From Lelliottia sp. WAP21 (GTDB lineage: Bacteria; Pseudomonadota; Gammaproteobacteria; Enterobacterales; Enterobacteriaceae): a DNA stretch of 64,000 nt. Location: assembly GCF_020532665.2 (NCBI RefSeq), contig NZ_JAIWPG020000001.1, forward strand, positions 186,001 through 250,000. Reading direction: 5' to 3'. Within the stretch, counting starts at the first letter, position 1. The number at the start of each line of letters is the position of its first letter. Both the position numbers and the translations under genes were made by a program. Below are positions 20,658-30,269 of this stretch, piece by piece. Below the pieces are notes generated by a model that ran no database searches, was not told the DNA's origin, and saw only the letters and a list, made by a program, of their open reading frames with translations.

Positions 20658-21584
20658 TTATGCGTGTGTCAGCCCACCAAAGCGTTGAGCATAAAGCGCA
20701 CCCGGTGCAGGCAGCGCCCCTACCGAGGTTTCCCCCTTTTCACTCACAAAGGCCAGCGCGCCAGGGGCGACACGTTGATAGATATTGATACACAACTGTC
20801 GTGCGGTTTGCCCTGCCCAGTGTGCCGGGAGTAACTCCTCCGGTAACAGGGGATCTTTGAGCACCACACGGCGATAAAAATGGATCAACAACAGCTGAAT
20901 CTGGAAACAACGTTCCGGCGTCAGTTCATCGGCCTTTGCCTCTTTTAAGAGCGGCAACAGCGGACGGAAAGAGTCGATAAAGGTTTCATACATGACGTTC
21001 TGTTCCGTTAGCTGCCAGCACTCTTCCACCCGGGAACGCAATGCCGCACGCGACAGCGCCAAAGGCGAATGCGCTTCAAAACAGATGACGTTTTCCGCCA
21101 CGCCAGCCTCATGCAGAAGCTGCTGAACATCGGCCAGTTTCTGCGACGGAGAGGCCATCAGACTGGCGGCCAGCGTACCAAACCCTTGCCAGATCAGCTG
21201 TTTTTTCACATCAGCCAGGGTGTTTTTATCCAGCCCTTCGGATAACAGCAACAACCATTTGCCGTCCCAGGCAGGCGGCTCCGCCCGGTAGATTTTATGT
21301 TCCGCGCGACGGGTCAGGCGCAGCCCTTTATCGCTTAAGCGATAGAAGCTGCGACGGCCAATACGCGACACATCCAGCCAGCCTTCTTTATTGAGACGGA
21401 AAAGCGCGGTGCGCACAAAACGATCGCCAAAGCCCATCCCCTCCAGCAGGGCGGCCAGACTTCCCAGCCAGATTTCACCGCCACGATGGGAGAGTGCATC
21501 ACCGTATAATGACGAGATTAACGAGGTACCGCTGATAGGGACCGAACTGACGGCTTGCTGAATAAAGGTATCGAGTTTGCTCAT
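20658..21584 (-). CDS. paaX: Phenylacetate-responsive repressor PaaX
   Basis: A GntR-like winged-helix repressor that leaves its operators when phenylacetyl-CoA binds. The N-terminus ([12 protein letters not shown]) and the DNA-binding wing ([26 protein letters not shown]) are nearly identical to E. coli PaaX; the effector domain fills the rest (308 residues, E. coli 316, shorter at the C-terminus). I chose ATG 21584 by homology; ATG 21593 three codons upstream is possible, and neither has a strong ribosome site. A PaaX-like site lies 31 bp upstream (21615-21625), which suggests autoregulation. Confidence 0.95.
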   Translation of the reverse strand: MSKLDTFIQQAVSSVPISGTSLISSLYGDALSHRGGEIWLGSLAALLEGMGFGDRFVRTALFRLNKEGWLDVSRIGRRSFYRLSDKGLRLTRRAEHKIYRAEPPAWDGKWLLLLSEGLDKNTLADVKKQLIWQGFGTLAASLMASPSQKLADVQQLLHEAGVAENVICFEAHSPLALSRAALRSRVEECWQLTEQNVMYETFIDSFRPLLPLLKEAKADELTPERCFQIQLLLIHFYRRVVLKDPLLPEELLPAHWAGQTARQLCINIYQRVAPGALAFVSEKGETSVGALPAPGALYAQRFGGLTHA

Positions 21585-21614
21585 CTGATTCATTCTGTTG
21601 TGTTTTTTATCCTG

Positions 21615-21625
21615 GATGAATCATA
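21615..21625 (-). promoter_or_regulatory. PaaX-like operator before paaX
   Basis: On the reverse strand TATGATTCATC, identical over 11 bases to the site in front of paaZ (31428-31438). It lies 31 bp upstream of the paaX start, in the 97-bp paaK-paaX gap. Confidence 0.55.
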
Positions 21626-21645
21626 GCACAGATGATTGAGGCCAC

Positions 21646-21669
21646 CCCTCTGCCGAAAATGGCAGAGGG
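21646..21669 (-). terminator. Hairpin between paaK and paaX
   Basis: CCCTCTGCC (21646-21654) pairs perfectly with GGCAGAGGG (21661-21669), loop GAAAAT, 13 bases past the paaK stop. No T-run follows on the reverse strand, so it may only attenuate read-through into paaX. Confidence 0.5.
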
Positions 21670-21681
21670 AGACGCCCGTGA

Positions 21682-23001
21682 TTAGCCGTTAGCGGCGACC
21701 TTGCGCAGGTCGAAAACGCGGCAGGCTTTACCTTCGGAACGCGGAATACTACCGCAATTGACGATAGTCACATCGGTTGAGATCCCCACCATCGACTTAA
21801 TCCGGTGACGCAACTGATGGCAAACCTGACAGCGCTGTTCATGGGTCAGGGTTAAGCTACTCTCTTTCAGCTCCACTCTGACCGAGAGCGAATCAAGATG
21901 ACCACGGCGGTTCACCTCCAGCTGGTAGTGTGGGGAGAGATGTTCAAACTTAACGATCTCTTCTTCAAGCTGGGACGGGAAGACATTCACGCCGCGTATG
22001 ATCAGCATGTCATCGCTGCGCCCGCTGATACGATCCATCCGGCGCATCGTGCGGGCCGTTCCCGGCAGCAGTCGGGTCAGATCGCGCGTGCGGTACCGAA
22101 TAACGGGCAGCGCCTCTTTTGTCAGCGTGGTAAATAACAGTTCGCCTTGCTGACCGTCTGCCAGCGGCGTGCCGTCGTTAGGGTTAACAATTTCCGGGTA
22201 GAAATGGTCTTCCCAGATGGTCGGGCCATCGGCCGTTTCCAGGCACTCCATCGCCACGCCCGGCCCCATGACTTCTGATAAGCCGTAGATGTCCAGGGCG
22301 GTAATGCCCAGACGACGCTCAATCTCGTGGCGCATTGCCAGCGTCCAGGGTTCTGCCCCAAAGACGCCCACACGCAGCGAACACGAGCTGGCATCGCCCC
22401 CCATCTGGCGTTCCAGCTCTTCTATCAGGTTCAGGCAATAAGAAGGCGTCACCATGATCATGTCCGGCTGGAAATCGCGGATGAGCTGCGCCTGCTTTTC
22501 CGTTTGGCCGCCTGACATGGGGATCACCGTCGCCCCTAAACGTTCTGCGCCGTAGTGCGCACCCAGCCCGCCGGTAAATAATCCATAGCCGTAGGCGACG
22601 TGGATTTTATCTTTCGCACTGCCGCCTGCGGCGCGCAGCGAACGGGCCACAATGTTAGCCCAGTTATCAATATCGTTCTGGGTATAGCCCACCACCGTCG
22701 GTTTACCGGTCGTTCCGGAAGAGGCGTGGATCCGCACAACCTGCTCCATGGGCACCGCAAAGGTGTCAAAGGGATAGTTATCCCGCAAATCCTGTTTGGT
22801 GGTGCATGGGAATTTATTCAGATCGGACAGTTCGTTAAAATCGTCAGGATGCACGCCCGCCGCATCAAATTTGCGTTTATACATCGGCACGTTGCGATAA
22901 GCATGTTCGAGCGTCCACTTCAGGCGTTGGGTTTGCAGCGCCTGTAATTCATCGAGGGACGCGGTTTCAATCGGATCGAGTTGGCTGGTTGTCGTTGTCA
23001 T
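21682..23001 (-). CDS. paaK: Phenylacetate-CoA ligase
   Basis: Cytoplasmic AMP-forming ligase that activates phenylacetate to phenylacetyl-CoA, the first paa step. The P-loop motif is IHASSGTTGKPTVVGYT near residue 95; the adenylate motifs GLSEVMGPG and RYRTRDL and the hinge GRSDDMLIIRGVNVFP follow; Lys in the C-terminal RSEGKACR is the expected adenylation lysine. 439 residues against 437 in E. coli. Start ATG 23001 was chosen by homology; a TTG at 23031 overlaps paaJ. Last gene of the paaA-K operon, 26 bp after paaJ. Confidence 0.97.
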   Translation of the reverse strand: MTTTTSQLDPIETASLDELQALQTQRLKWTLEHAYRNVPMYKRKFDAAGVHPDDFNELSDLNKFPCTTKQDLRDNYPFDTFAVPMEQVVRIHASSGTTGKPTVVGYTQNDIDNWANIVARSLRAAGGSAKDKIHVAYGYGLFTGGLGAHYGAERLGATVIPMSGGQTEKQAQLIRDFQPDMIMVTPSYCLNLIEELERQMGGDASSCSLRVGVFGAEPWTLAMRHEIERRLGITALDIYGLSEVMGPGVAMECLETADGPTIWEDHFYPEIVNPNDGTPLADGQQGELLFTTLTKEALPVIRYRTRDLTRLLPGTARTMRRMDRISGRSDDMLIIRGVNVFPSQLEEEIVKFEHLSPHYQLEVNRRGHLDSLSVRVELKESSLTLTHEQRCQVCHQLRHRIKSMVGISTDVTIVNCGSIPRSEGKACRVFDLRKVAANG

Positions 23002-23027
23002 TGTAGGGTACTCACATTGTTTTTTGC

Positions 23028-24233
23028 TCAAACACGCTCAAGGATCAAGGCAATGCCCTGGCCCACGCCGATGCACATTGTGCAAAGCGCATAACGTCCG
23101 TTGCGCCGATGTAATTCATTGCTGGCGGCCATCACCAGTCGTGCCCCGCTCATGCCCAACGGATGGCCCAACGCAATGGCGCCCCCGTTAGGGTTAACGT
23201 GCCCGGCATCGTCCGCGAGTCCAAGCTGACGCAACACGCCCAGCGCCTGTGCGGCAAACGCCTCATTCAGCTCAATCACATCCATATCGTTGATGCTTAA
23301 ACCGGCACGCTCCAGCACTTTACGGGTGGCGGGCACCGGTCCGAGCCCCATCAGGCGAGGCTCCACGCCCGCGCTGGCCATGGCCACGATGCGGGCACGT
23401 GGCGTGAGTCCTTGCTGTAGGGCCATCTTTTCACTGGCAACCAGCAGTGCTGCTGCGCCGTCATTCACCCCGGACGCGTTTCCCGCCGTGACCACGCCGT
23501 TTTGCCGGAAAGGGGTTTTAAGCGCGGCAAGCTGGGATAAAGTGGTTTCGGCGCGCGGATGTTCATCCTGGCAAACTTCGAGGGTTGCTCCCTTTTTGCC
23601 CGTCACGCTCACCGACACGATCTCCTGCGCCAGGATGCCGTTTTGCTGGGCGATGGCCGTGCGCTGCTGGCTGCGCAAGGCAAACGCATCCTGATCGGCA
23701 CGGCTGATATTTAACAATTCAGCTACATTCTCTGCCGTTTCCGGCATGCTGTCAGTTCCAAATTGCTGATGCATGAGCGGATTCACAAATCGCCAGCCGA
23801 TGGTGGTATCAAACATGTCGGCCTGACGCTGAAACGGCGCCGTCGCTTTGCCCATCACGAAGGGGGCGCGGGACATCGACTCCACGCCACCGGCAATCAT
23901 TAACTCCGCCTCACCCGCTTTGATCGCCCGGGCCGCGAACCCCACCGCGTCCAGGCCTGATCCACACAGGCGGTTAAGGGTGGTACCGGACACCGTCTGG
24001 GGTATTCCTGCCAGCAGCGCCGCCATGCGGGCGACGTTTCGGTTATCTTCCCCCGCCTGGTTTGCACAACCCAGAAGCACATCATCGATCAGTCCGGCAT
24101 CCAGCTGCGGATAGCGCGCCAGCAGCGCGCGCAGCGGCACCGCGGCTAAATCGTCTGGGCGCACACCTGACAACGCGCCGCCATACCGTCCAATCGGGGT
24201 CCGAACGCCATCACAAATAAACGCATCACGCAT
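23028..24233 (-). CDS. paaJ: 3-oxoadipyl-CoA/3-oxo-5,6-dehydrosuberyl-CoA thiolase
   Basis: A 401-residue thiolase that acts twice in the pathway, releasing acetyl-CoA and finally succinyl-CoA. The nucleophilic Cys is in [12 protein letters not shown], the catalytic His in [19 protein letters not shown], and the second Cys in [13 protein letters not shown]. The length equals that of E. coli PaaJ. The ATG shares its A with the paaI stop (TGATG), a coupled start. Confidence 0.97.
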   Translation of the reverse strand: MRDAFICDGVRTPIGRYGGALSGVRPDDLAAVPLRALLARYPQLDAGLIDDVLLGCANQAGEDNRNVARMAALLAGIPQTVSGTTLNRLCGSGLDAVGFAARAIKAGEAELMIAGGVESMSRAPFVMGKATAPFQRQADMFDTTIGWRFVNPLMHQQFGTDSMPETAENVAELLNISRADQDAFALRSQQRTAIAQQNGILAQEIVSVSVTGKKGATLEVCQDEHPRAETTLSQLAALKTPFRQNGVVTAGNASGVNDGAAALLVASEKMALQQGLTPRARIVAMASAGVEPRLMGLGPVPATRKVLERAGLSINDMDVIELNEAFAAQALGVLRQLGLADDAGHVNPNGGAIALGHPLGMSGARLVMAASNELHRRNGRYALCTMCIGVGQGIALILERV

Positions 24234-24655
24234 CAGGCTTCTCCTGTCACACAGCCGCCCGTGCGGTGTGATTTACCGCGAAACAGAGCGACTGTTTTTT
24301 GTTGTTGATTGGTAATTTCAATGTCGTAGACGCCGGTCAGTTTGCCCTGATGCTTCACACAGGCGGTGGCAGTCAGTTTGTCTCCGGCAAATCCAGGACG
24401 CAGAAAATCGATTGAACAGCCGGAGGCCACCGCCGCCAGCCCCTGACTGTTGCAGGCGTACGCAAAGGCCGTATCCGCCAGCGAGAAAAGCTGTCCGCCA
24501 TGACAGGTTTTATGCCCGTTGAGCATCTGGGGCGTAATGGTCATGGTCACGACGGCATACCCGTCATCCATCTCGATAATGTCGATGCCCAGCGCCTGCG
24601 CGCAGGTGTCGTTCTCGTACAGGGTATGGGCGTTTTGCCAGGCGTTATGACTCAT
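24233..24655 (-). CDS. paaI: Hydroxyphenylacetyl-CoA thioesterase PaaI
   Basis: A 140-residue hotdog-fold thioesterase that removes dead-end ring-hydroxylated phenylacetyl-CoA. MLNGHKTCHGGQLFSLADTAFAYAC carries the family HGG and active-site Asp. ATG 24655 follows GGAGAG and matches the E. coli start; the longer frame to 24718 lies inside paaH. It overlaps paaH by 11 bp. Confidence 0.96.
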   Translation of the reverse strand: MSHNAWQNAHTLYENDTCAQALGIDIIEMDDGYAVVTMTITPQMLNGHKTCHGGQLFSLADTAFAYACNSQGLAAVASGCSIDFLRPGFAGDKLTATACVKHQGKLTGVYDIEITNQQQKTVALFRGKSHRTGGCVTGEA

Positions 24656-26072
24656 AGCTACTCTCCAGAAGCGCGCGCTGGCGCAGCAGTGAACAGGGGC
24701 GATATCGTTCTTCACCATAGTGACGTTGCAGGTTTTCCAGCAGGATCAGCAGCCGCTGCCAGCCCAGACGCTCACCCCAGGCCACCGGCCCACAGGGATA
24801 GTTCACGCCCAGCCGCATCGCCGTATCAATATCCTCTTCGCTGGCGACCCCTTTTTGCAGTGCATCCAGCGATTCATTGATAATCATCGCCACCGTGCGC
24901 CAGATCAGCAGGCCAGGATAGTCCGCAATCATCAGCACGCGTTTTCCTTGCTGTTGCAGGTACTGCACCACCTTCTGCGTCGCGGCGGCGGGATTACCGG
25001 CTGCCGCAGCAATAACCGCCACGTCGCGTTCCATCCGGTCCACCACGACGACGGGCTTATTCAGGCGCAGGGCCAGGCTTTGTGCTGTTTCACCCTGGGT
25101 TTCAATCAGCACGGCTTCGTCGATTTCTGTGACACCGTCACTTAACGCGCGCGTATTTAACGCCGCAGAGGTCCCGATGACGCTATCCAGCCATTGCACC
25201 AGCGGCTTTTCGCCACGCCAGTTATAGACGCCCTGCCCGCTTTTTTTGCCAAGCCGCCCCGCCAGCACCAGCTCCTGTTGGTATAACGACGGCAGGAAAC
25301 GACGCTCCTGCCAGAAGGCATTAAAGACCGAGCAGGTCACCGCGAAATTGACGTCCTGACCAATCAGATCGGTGAGCTCCAGCGGTCCCATCGGGAAACC
25401 AGCACCTTCACGAAGAGCGGCATCAATCGCTTCCGGGGAAGCCACCTGCTCTTCCAGCGCCCGCCAGGCTTCTGAATAGAAAGGACGTGCCACGCGATTG
25501 ACGATAAACCCCGGGGTTGATTGACAGCGAACAGGCTGCTTGCCCCAGTTCATTGCCAGCGTACACAGCACATTCACCACCTCAGGCGATGTCGCCAGCC
25601 CGCTCACCACTTCAACCAGTTTCATCACCGGTGCAGGATTAAAAAAATGCAGCCCGGCGACACGCTCCGGATGAGGCACGTCAGCGGCAATCGCCGTGAC
25701 AGAGAGAGAAGAGGTATTGCTCGTTAAGAGCGTCTGCGGCTGACAAATCCCGGCAAGCTGCGAAAAAAGGGCTTTTTTTACCTCAAGGCGCTCGGAGGCG
25801 GCTTCGATCACCAGATCGGCGCTCGCCAGCGCCTGGAGATCCGTCACCGGGACCAGCCGTGCCAGAATCGCGGCACAGGATTCGGCCGACAGTTTGCCCC
25901 GCGCAACGCGGGAAGATAAGCGCGTCTGGATCCCGTCTATCGCACGGGAAATAGCATCAGCGGCGATATCGTAGAGTAAAACCGGGTGTCCACTGCTGGC
26001 TGCCACTTCCGCAATACCCGCCCCCATGGTGCCACTGCCGATCACCGCGACGGTATGAATCTTCATCGTCAT
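24645..26072 (-). CDS. paaH: 3-hydroxyadipyl-CoA dehydrogenase
   Basis: NAD-dependent 3-hydroxyacyl-CoA dehydrogenase of 475 residues (E. coli 475). The N-terminal Rossmann motif is VAVIGSGTMGAGIAEV, the catalytic His is in GLHFFNPAPVMKLVEVV, and NRVARPFYSEA begins the first of two C-terminal dehydrogenase domains; the second is around PGLLIWRTVAMIINE. It converts 3-hydroxyadipyl-CoA to 3-oxoadipyl-CoA. One base separates it from paaG. Confidence 0.97.
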   Translation of the reverse strand: MTMKIHTVAVIGSGTMGAGIAEVAASSGHPVLLYDIAADAISRAIDGIQTRLSSRVARGKLSAESCAAILARLVPVTDLQALASADLVIEAASERLEVKKALFSQLAGICQPQTLLTSNTSSLSVTAIAADVPHPERVAGLHFFNPAPVMKLVEVVSGLATSPEVVNVLCTLAMNWGKQPVRCQSTPGFIVNRVARPFYSEAWRALEEQVASPEAIDAALREGAGFPMGPLELTDLIGQDVNFAVTCSVFNAFWQERRFLPSLYQQELVLAGRLGKKSGQGVYNWRGEKPLVQWLDSVIGTSAALNTRALSDGVTEIDEAVLIETQGETAQSLALRLNKPVVVVDRMERDVAVIAAAAGNPAAATQKVVQYLQQQGKRVLMIADYPGLLIWRTVAMIINESLDALQKGVASEEDIDTAMRLGVNYPCGPVAWGERLGWQRLLILLENLQRHYGEERYRPCSLLRQRALLESSYES

Positions 26073-26073
26073 C

Positions 26074-26859
26074 TTATTTCCCCGTGAAATGCGGCGTGCG
26101 TTTATTCAGAAAGGCGCTTACCCCTTCCCGGTAATCATCGCTTCGTCCTGCGAGACGCTGATAATCCCGTTCGAGATCGAGCTGGGTCGTGAGAGTGTTG
26201 GTTTCGGCGGCGTTGATCGCCTGCTTAATCAGCCCCAGACCGAAGGTCGGCTGAGTCGCCAGATGCAGGGCCAGTTTCTGTGCGGTAATCGCAAGTTGTT
26301 CGTCCTCCACCACCTGCCAGATCATGCCCCAGTCGTGTGCTTGCTCAGCACTCAATTTGTCTCCCAGCAGCGCCAGCCCCATTGCCCGCGCCCGTCCGGC
26401 GATTCGTGGCAGCAGCCAGGTTCCGCCGCAGTCCGGCACCAGGCCAAGCTTACTGAAGGCCATCACAAAACTGGCCGAGCGTGCGGCAATGACCATGTCG
26501 CAACCGAGCGCCAGCGTCGCCCCTGCCCCCGCGGCCACCCCGTTCACGGCGGCGATCACCGGTTTGGGTAAGGCCGCCAGACGGCGCACCAGCGGGTTGT
26601 AGAAGGTCTCAACGGACATACCCAAATCTGGCGCTGGGCCTGTGGGATCGACATTACGATCGTTTAAATCCTGACCGGCGCAAAAGCCGCGTCCCGCACC
26701 GGTGATTAACAGACAGCGAACGGAATCATCCCGTTCGGCCTGTTTCAGGCAGGCGGACAATTGCTGGTGCATCACGTCATTGAAACTGTTCAGACGATCC
26801 GGACGATTAAGCGTAAGGGTCATTACGCCTTGCTCAACATGACAGAGAATAGATTCCAC
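26074..26859 (-). CDS. paaG: 1,2-epoxyphenylacetyl-CoA isomerase
   Basis: A 261-residue crotonase-fold enzyme that turns the ring epoxide into oxepin-CoA and also shifts the double bond of dehydrosuberyl-CoA. Oxyanion-hole glycines lie in AGRGFCAGQDL and VNGVAAGAGATLA; SKLGLVPDCGGTWLLPR has the catalytic Asp. The start is GTG at 26859 after AAAGGA, whereas E. coli uses ATG. Two bases after paaF. Confidence 0.96.
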   Translation of the reverse strand: MESILCHVEQGVMTLTLNRPDRLNSFNDVMHQQLSACLKQAERDDSVRCLLITGAGRGFCAGQDLNDRNVDPTGPAPDLGMSVETFYNPLVRRLAALPKPVIAAVNGVAAGAGATLALGCDMVIAARSASFVMAFSKLGLVPDCGGTWLLPRIAGRARAMGLALLGDKLSAEQAHDWGMIWQVVEDEQLAITAQKLALHLATQPTFGLGLIKQAINAAETNTLTTQLDLERDYQRLAGRSDDYREGVSAFLNKRTPHFTGK

Positions 26860-26861
26860 AA

Positions 26862-27629
26862 TTAGCGTCCTTTAAAGTCGGGAGTGCGTTTCTCCAGGAA
26901 AGCCGCGATGCCCTCCTGGCGATCGTCGGTGGCCGCCAGCAGCGTAAAGAGCTGACGTTCCTGAACCAGACCAGCGTGCAGGGGAACCTCCTGCGACTGG
27001 CGTAACGCCTGCTTCGCCGCCTGCAGCGCCAGCGGCGCGTGACGCGCCATCTTTGCCGCAAGCTGGAGGGCATACTCCACCGTCAACGCTGCCGGACAGA
27101 CATCGCTCACCAGACCCGCTTCGCGCGCCTGCACGGCAGGGATACTTTCGCCGGTCAGGATCATTTTGCTGGCTAACGATTTTCCGACGCAGCGTATGAG
27201 CCGCTGGGTGCCGCCCGCACCCGGCATGATCCCCAGGGTGATTTCCGGCAGACCGAAGCGAGCGTTATCCCCGGCAATGACGACATCGCACAGCAGAGCC
27301 AGCTCACACCCGGCGCCCAGCGCATAGCCATTCACTGCGGCAATCAAGGGCTTATTGAAGGCGTTGATCCGTGCCCACAATTGGGGACGGATATCATTGA
27401 GGGTGGCGGGCAGATCGTTTTGCGCCATCTCGTTTAAGTCAGCACCGGCGGCAAAGCCTCGCTCCCCGCCGTCAATCACACAGACGGCAATGTGGTTGTC
27501 TGCCGCTGCCGCGTCGAGAGCGGTCGCCAGTTCGGCTAACAGCGCATTATTGAGGGCGTTTCGTGCCGCGGGGCGATGGAGCGTCAGCTGTAAGACGCGG
27601 CCATGACGGGTAGTGATTAACTCGCTCAT
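26862..27629 (-). CDS. paaF: 2,3-dehydroadipyl-CoA hydratase
   Basis: A 255-residue enoyl-CoA hydratase of the crotonase family, same length as E. coli PaaF. FAAGADLNEM and ALGAGCELALLCD form the oxyanion hole, and LPEITLGIMPGAGGTQRL holds the catalytic glutamates. It hydrates 2,3-didehydroadipyl-CoA. The ATG overlaps the paaE stop by four bases (ATGA). Confidence 0.96.
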   Translation of the reverse strand: MSELITTRHGRVLQLTLHRPAARNALNNALLAELATALDAAAADNHIAVCVIDGGERGFAAGADLNEMAQNDLPATLNDIRPQLWARINAFNKPLIAAVNGYALGAGCELALLCDVVIAGDNARFGLPEITLGIMPGAGGTQRLIRCVGKSLASKMILTGESIPAVQAREAGLVSDVCPAALTVEYALQLAAKMARHAPLALQAAKQALRQSQEVPLHAGLVQERQLFTLLAATDDRQEGIAAFLEKRTPDFKGR

Positions 27630-28696
27630 ACCATCCCCTTCGCATCGAAATCGACGATGACGTCTGGCGTTAACGGCAGCGCCTGACAGCTCAAGACATA
27701 TCCTGCCGCCAGTTCATCCGGCTCAAGACTGTAGTTAGTCGCCATGTCGACCTTGCCGCGTAAAACTTTGCATTTGCAGGTCGCGCAGACGCCGCCTTTA
27801 CAGGCGTAAGGCAAATCCGCTCCCTGACGTAATGCCGCGTCGAGAATACTCTCGTCATCCGCCGTCAGGGTGATCTGGCGATCGCGGCCATCCTGGCGCA
27901 CCGTCACCTTCTGGCCCTGCGTCTGAAGGGGGGTAGCACGTTTCACCGCCGTGCCCGGCGTGTTGAAGCGTTCAAGGTGAATCGGACTATCCGCAATACC
28001 CAGCGTTTTCAGCGCCTGCTCGGCCTCGTCCATCATCACCGCCGGACCACAAATAAAGGCTTCATCAAACTGGCTAAAATCAATCAGCGTTTTGGCCAGC
28101 GCCCGGAGCTTATCGCCATTAATCCGCCCATGGAGAAGTTCACTATCGAGCGTCTCCTGGCTGAAGATATTGATCCACTGCAGGCGCTGGGCGTAGGTGT
28201 CTTTCAGATCGGCCAGCGCCTGGCGAAACATCATGCTCTGACTGCTGCGATTGCCGTAAATCAGGGTGAAGTGGCTTTCCGGTTCCGTGGTGAGCGTCGC
28301 CGATATAATCGCCAGCATCGGGGTAATGCCCGAACCCGCCGCAATCGCCAGATAGCGCCCCTGACGTCCGGCCTGCGGCTGGTAGCCGAAATGCCCTTGC
28401 GGCACCATTACCTCCATCGCCATGCCTTGTGCGATCTCATCCCGGGCGTAGCGCGAAAAACGCCCGCCGTCGATCGCCTTCACGGCCACGCTGATCTCGT
28501 GTGGTCCGACGCTGCGGCAGATGGAATAACAGCGGCGCAGCTCTTCGCCCGCCAGTTTCGCTTTCAGCGTCAGATGCTGACCGGGGCGAAAACGATAGGC
28601 CTCCTGTAAACCCGGCGGAATGGCGAAGGTGATCGTCACCGCATCGCGTGTTTCAGGTTCTACTTTTGCCACCGTCAGGGCATGAAACGTAGTCAT
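27626..28696 (-). CDS. paaE: Phenylacetyl-CoA epoxidase reductase subunit
   Basis: A 356-residue NADPH:ferredoxin-type reductase that feeds electrons to the PaaAC di-iron centre. FAD motif RRCYSICRS, NAD(P) motif AAGSGITPMLAI, and a C-terminal plant-type 2Fe-2S domain with Cys in CKGGVCATCKCKV and VLSCQ. ATG 28696 was chosen by homology; upstream in-frame codons overlap paaD. A ribosome site GGTTGCC is weak, so translation is probably coupled. Confidence 0.97.
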   Translation of the reverse strand: MTTFHALTVAKVEPETRDAVTITFAIPPGLQEAYRFRPGQHLTLKAKLAGEELRRCYSICRSVGPHEISVAVKAIDGGRFSRYARDEIAQGMAMEVMVPQGHFGYQPQAGRQGRYLAIAAGSGITPMLAIISATLTTEPESHFTLIYGNRSSQSMMFRQALADLKDTYAQRLQWINIFSQETLDSELLHGRINGDKLRALAKTLIDFSQFDEAFICGPAVMMDEAEQALKTLGIADSPIHLERFNTPGTAVKRATPLQTQGQKVTVRQDGRDRQITLTADDESILDAALRQGADLPYACKGGVCATCKCKVLRGKVDMATNYSLEPDELAAGYVLSCQALPLTPDVIVDFDAKGMV

Positions 28697-28703
28697 GGCA
28701 ACC

Positions 28704-29201
28704 TCAAATACATTTGAAATAATCGAAAGGTTCCCGACAGGCGTTGCAGCGATATAGCGCTTTGCAGGCTGTCGAACCAAATTCACTGATCACGGAGGTG
28801 TCTGTACTCATGCAGCGTGGGCAGGTCACCTCAGCGGGAGTATGCGCATGGCAGCTGTGACCGACCGGTGGGCTGATGCCGTAAGCACGTAACCGTGTGC
28901 GGGCATCCGGGGTCATCCAGTCGGTGGTCCAGGCCGGATCGAGCTGCAGGACAATATGGACCGGCGTGAAGCCGTGCGCGGTCATCGTCTCGCGAATCGC
29001 GCCCAGCAGGTGTTCTGTCGCCGGACAGCCTGAGTAGGTTGGCGTGAAACCAATCACCCAGCCTTCTCCCCTGGCCTCAACGCTCCTGACCATACCTAAA
29101 TCGGTAATGGTCAGGACCGGCACCTCCGGATCGGGGATCTGGCTTAACAGCGCCCAGATTTGCGGGATTTGCGCCGGGACGAGCTCAACAAGGCGTTGCA
29201 T
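28704..29201 (-). CDS. paaD: Phenylacetyl-CoA epoxidase maturation protein PaaD
   Basis: A 165-residue protein of the MIP18/SufT-like DUF59 family, needed to load the iron-sulfur centre of the epoxidase. N-terminal DUF59 motifs are DPEVPVLTITDLGMV and YSGCPATEH; the C-terminus has a Cys-rich zinc-ribbon (CPRC, YRCNACREPF). AAGGAGGT precedes ATG 29201, a very strong ribosome site. Same length as in E. coli. Confidence 0.95.
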   Translation of the reverse strand: MQRLVELVPAQIPQIWALLSQIPDPEVPVLTITDLGMVRSVEARGEGWVIGFTPTYSGCPATEHLLGAIRETMTAHGFTPVHIVLQLDPAWTTDWMTPDARTRLRAYGISPPVGHSCHAHTPAEVTCPRCMSTDTSVISEFGSTACKALYRCNACREPFDYFKCI

Positions 29202-29215
29202 GAGGACCTCCTTCT

Positions 29216-29962
29216 TTACCACTGCTGCCCGGGGTACATACGCTGGAGATACTGCATTTCTGCCAGCATCGGTCCCAGATGTTCCGTGTGCAGCCCCTGT
29301 TTACCGCCGGTGCGATACGCCGCTTCGGCAGGCACCGTCAGCGTGGCCTGCTCTAAACCGGCAAACACCTCAGCTTCCCATTCGGCGCGCAGTTCGCGCG
29401 GGTCTACGGCGATACCTTCCGCCGCCAGAGACGTTTCCAACTCATCTGCGACAAACAGCTCGGCGGTAAAACGCCACAGCGAATCCACGGCCTGCTGCAT
29501 TTTTTCTGTCGAAACGGGGGTACCATTGCCCAGGCGCTCCACCCAGCCACGGCTGAATCGCAGGTGATAACGGGCCTCTTTGATGGCTTTCGCGGCAATC
29601 GCTGCGAGCTGCGCGTCACGGCTTTGCGTCAGGCGGCTGAACAGGGCCACGTGCCAGGCATCCATAAAATATTGCCGCACCAGGGTGTCGGCGAAGTTGC
29701 CGTTTGGCTGTTCGGCCAGCAGCAGGTTGCTGAACTGGCGTTCGTCACGGGAGAACGCCAGCGTGTCTTCGCAGCCTTCGCCTTCAAGTTCGGCGGCGTA
29801 GGTTAAAAAATTGCGCGCCTGTCCCAGCAAATCGAGACCAATATTGGCAAGCGCCAGATCGATTTCCAGCTCCGGCGCATGGCCACACCACGCCCCGAGA
29901 CGTTGTGACAGGATCAGGCAGTTATCGCCCAGGCGCAGGGCATATGCGGATGTCGGTTTCAT
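29216..29962 (-). CDS. paaC: Phenylacetyl-CoA epoxidase structural subunit PaaC
   Basis: A 248-residue ferritin-like subunit that pairs with PaaA; it lacks a full set of iron ligands and is structural. DLALANIGLDLLGQAR and KAIKEARYHLRFSRGW mark the helical bundle. ATG 29962 with GAGGG upstream gives the E. coli length; a GTG at 29974 is the longer option and overlaps paaB. Confidence 0.96.
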   Translation of the reverse strand: MKPTSAYALRLGDNCLILSQRLGAWCGHAPELEIDLALANIGLDLLGQARNFLTYAAELEGEGCEDTLAFSRDERQFSNLLLAEQPNGNFADTLVRQYFMDAWHVALFSRLTQSRDAQLAAIAAKAIKEARYHLRFSRGWVERLGNGTPVSTEKMQQAVDSLWRFTAELFVADELETSLAAEGIAVDPRELRAEWEAEVFAGLEQATLTVPAEAAYRTGGKQGLHTEHLGPMLAEMQYLQRMYPGQQW

Positions 29963-29970
29963 GTCTGCCC

Positions 29971-30258
29971 TCACATGTGCTCGATGCCATCAGGGATGGT
30001 GTAAAACGTCGGATGGCGATAAACCTTGCTCTCAGCAGGATCAAAAAATTCGCCGCGTTCTTCCGGCTGTGAGGCGACAATTTCGCTCGCCTTCACCACC
30101 CAAATCGAACAGCCTTCACTGCGGCGGGTATAGGCATCGCGCGCATTTTCCAGCGCCATGCGATCGTCGGCAGCGTGCAGGCTCCCCACGTGTCGGTGGG
30201 ATAACCCCTGCTTGCTGCGAACAAAAACTTCGTATAACGGCCAGTAAACGTTGCTCAT
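29971..30258 (-). CDS. paaB: Phenylacetyl-CoA epoxidase subunit PaaB
   Basis: A 95-residue subunit that bridges PaaAC heterodimers in the epoxidase. Conserved YEVFVRSKQGLSHRHVGSLHA and WVVKASEIVAS. Same length as E. coli. GGGGAAG precedes the ATG. It begins 11 bp after paaA. Confidence 0.96.
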   Translation of the reverse strand: MSNVYWPLYEVFVRSKQGLSHRHVGSLHAADDRMALENARDAYTRRSEGCSIWVVKASEIVASQPEERGEFFDPAESKVYRHPTFYTIPDGIEHM

Positions 30259-30269
30259 TTTGCTTCCCC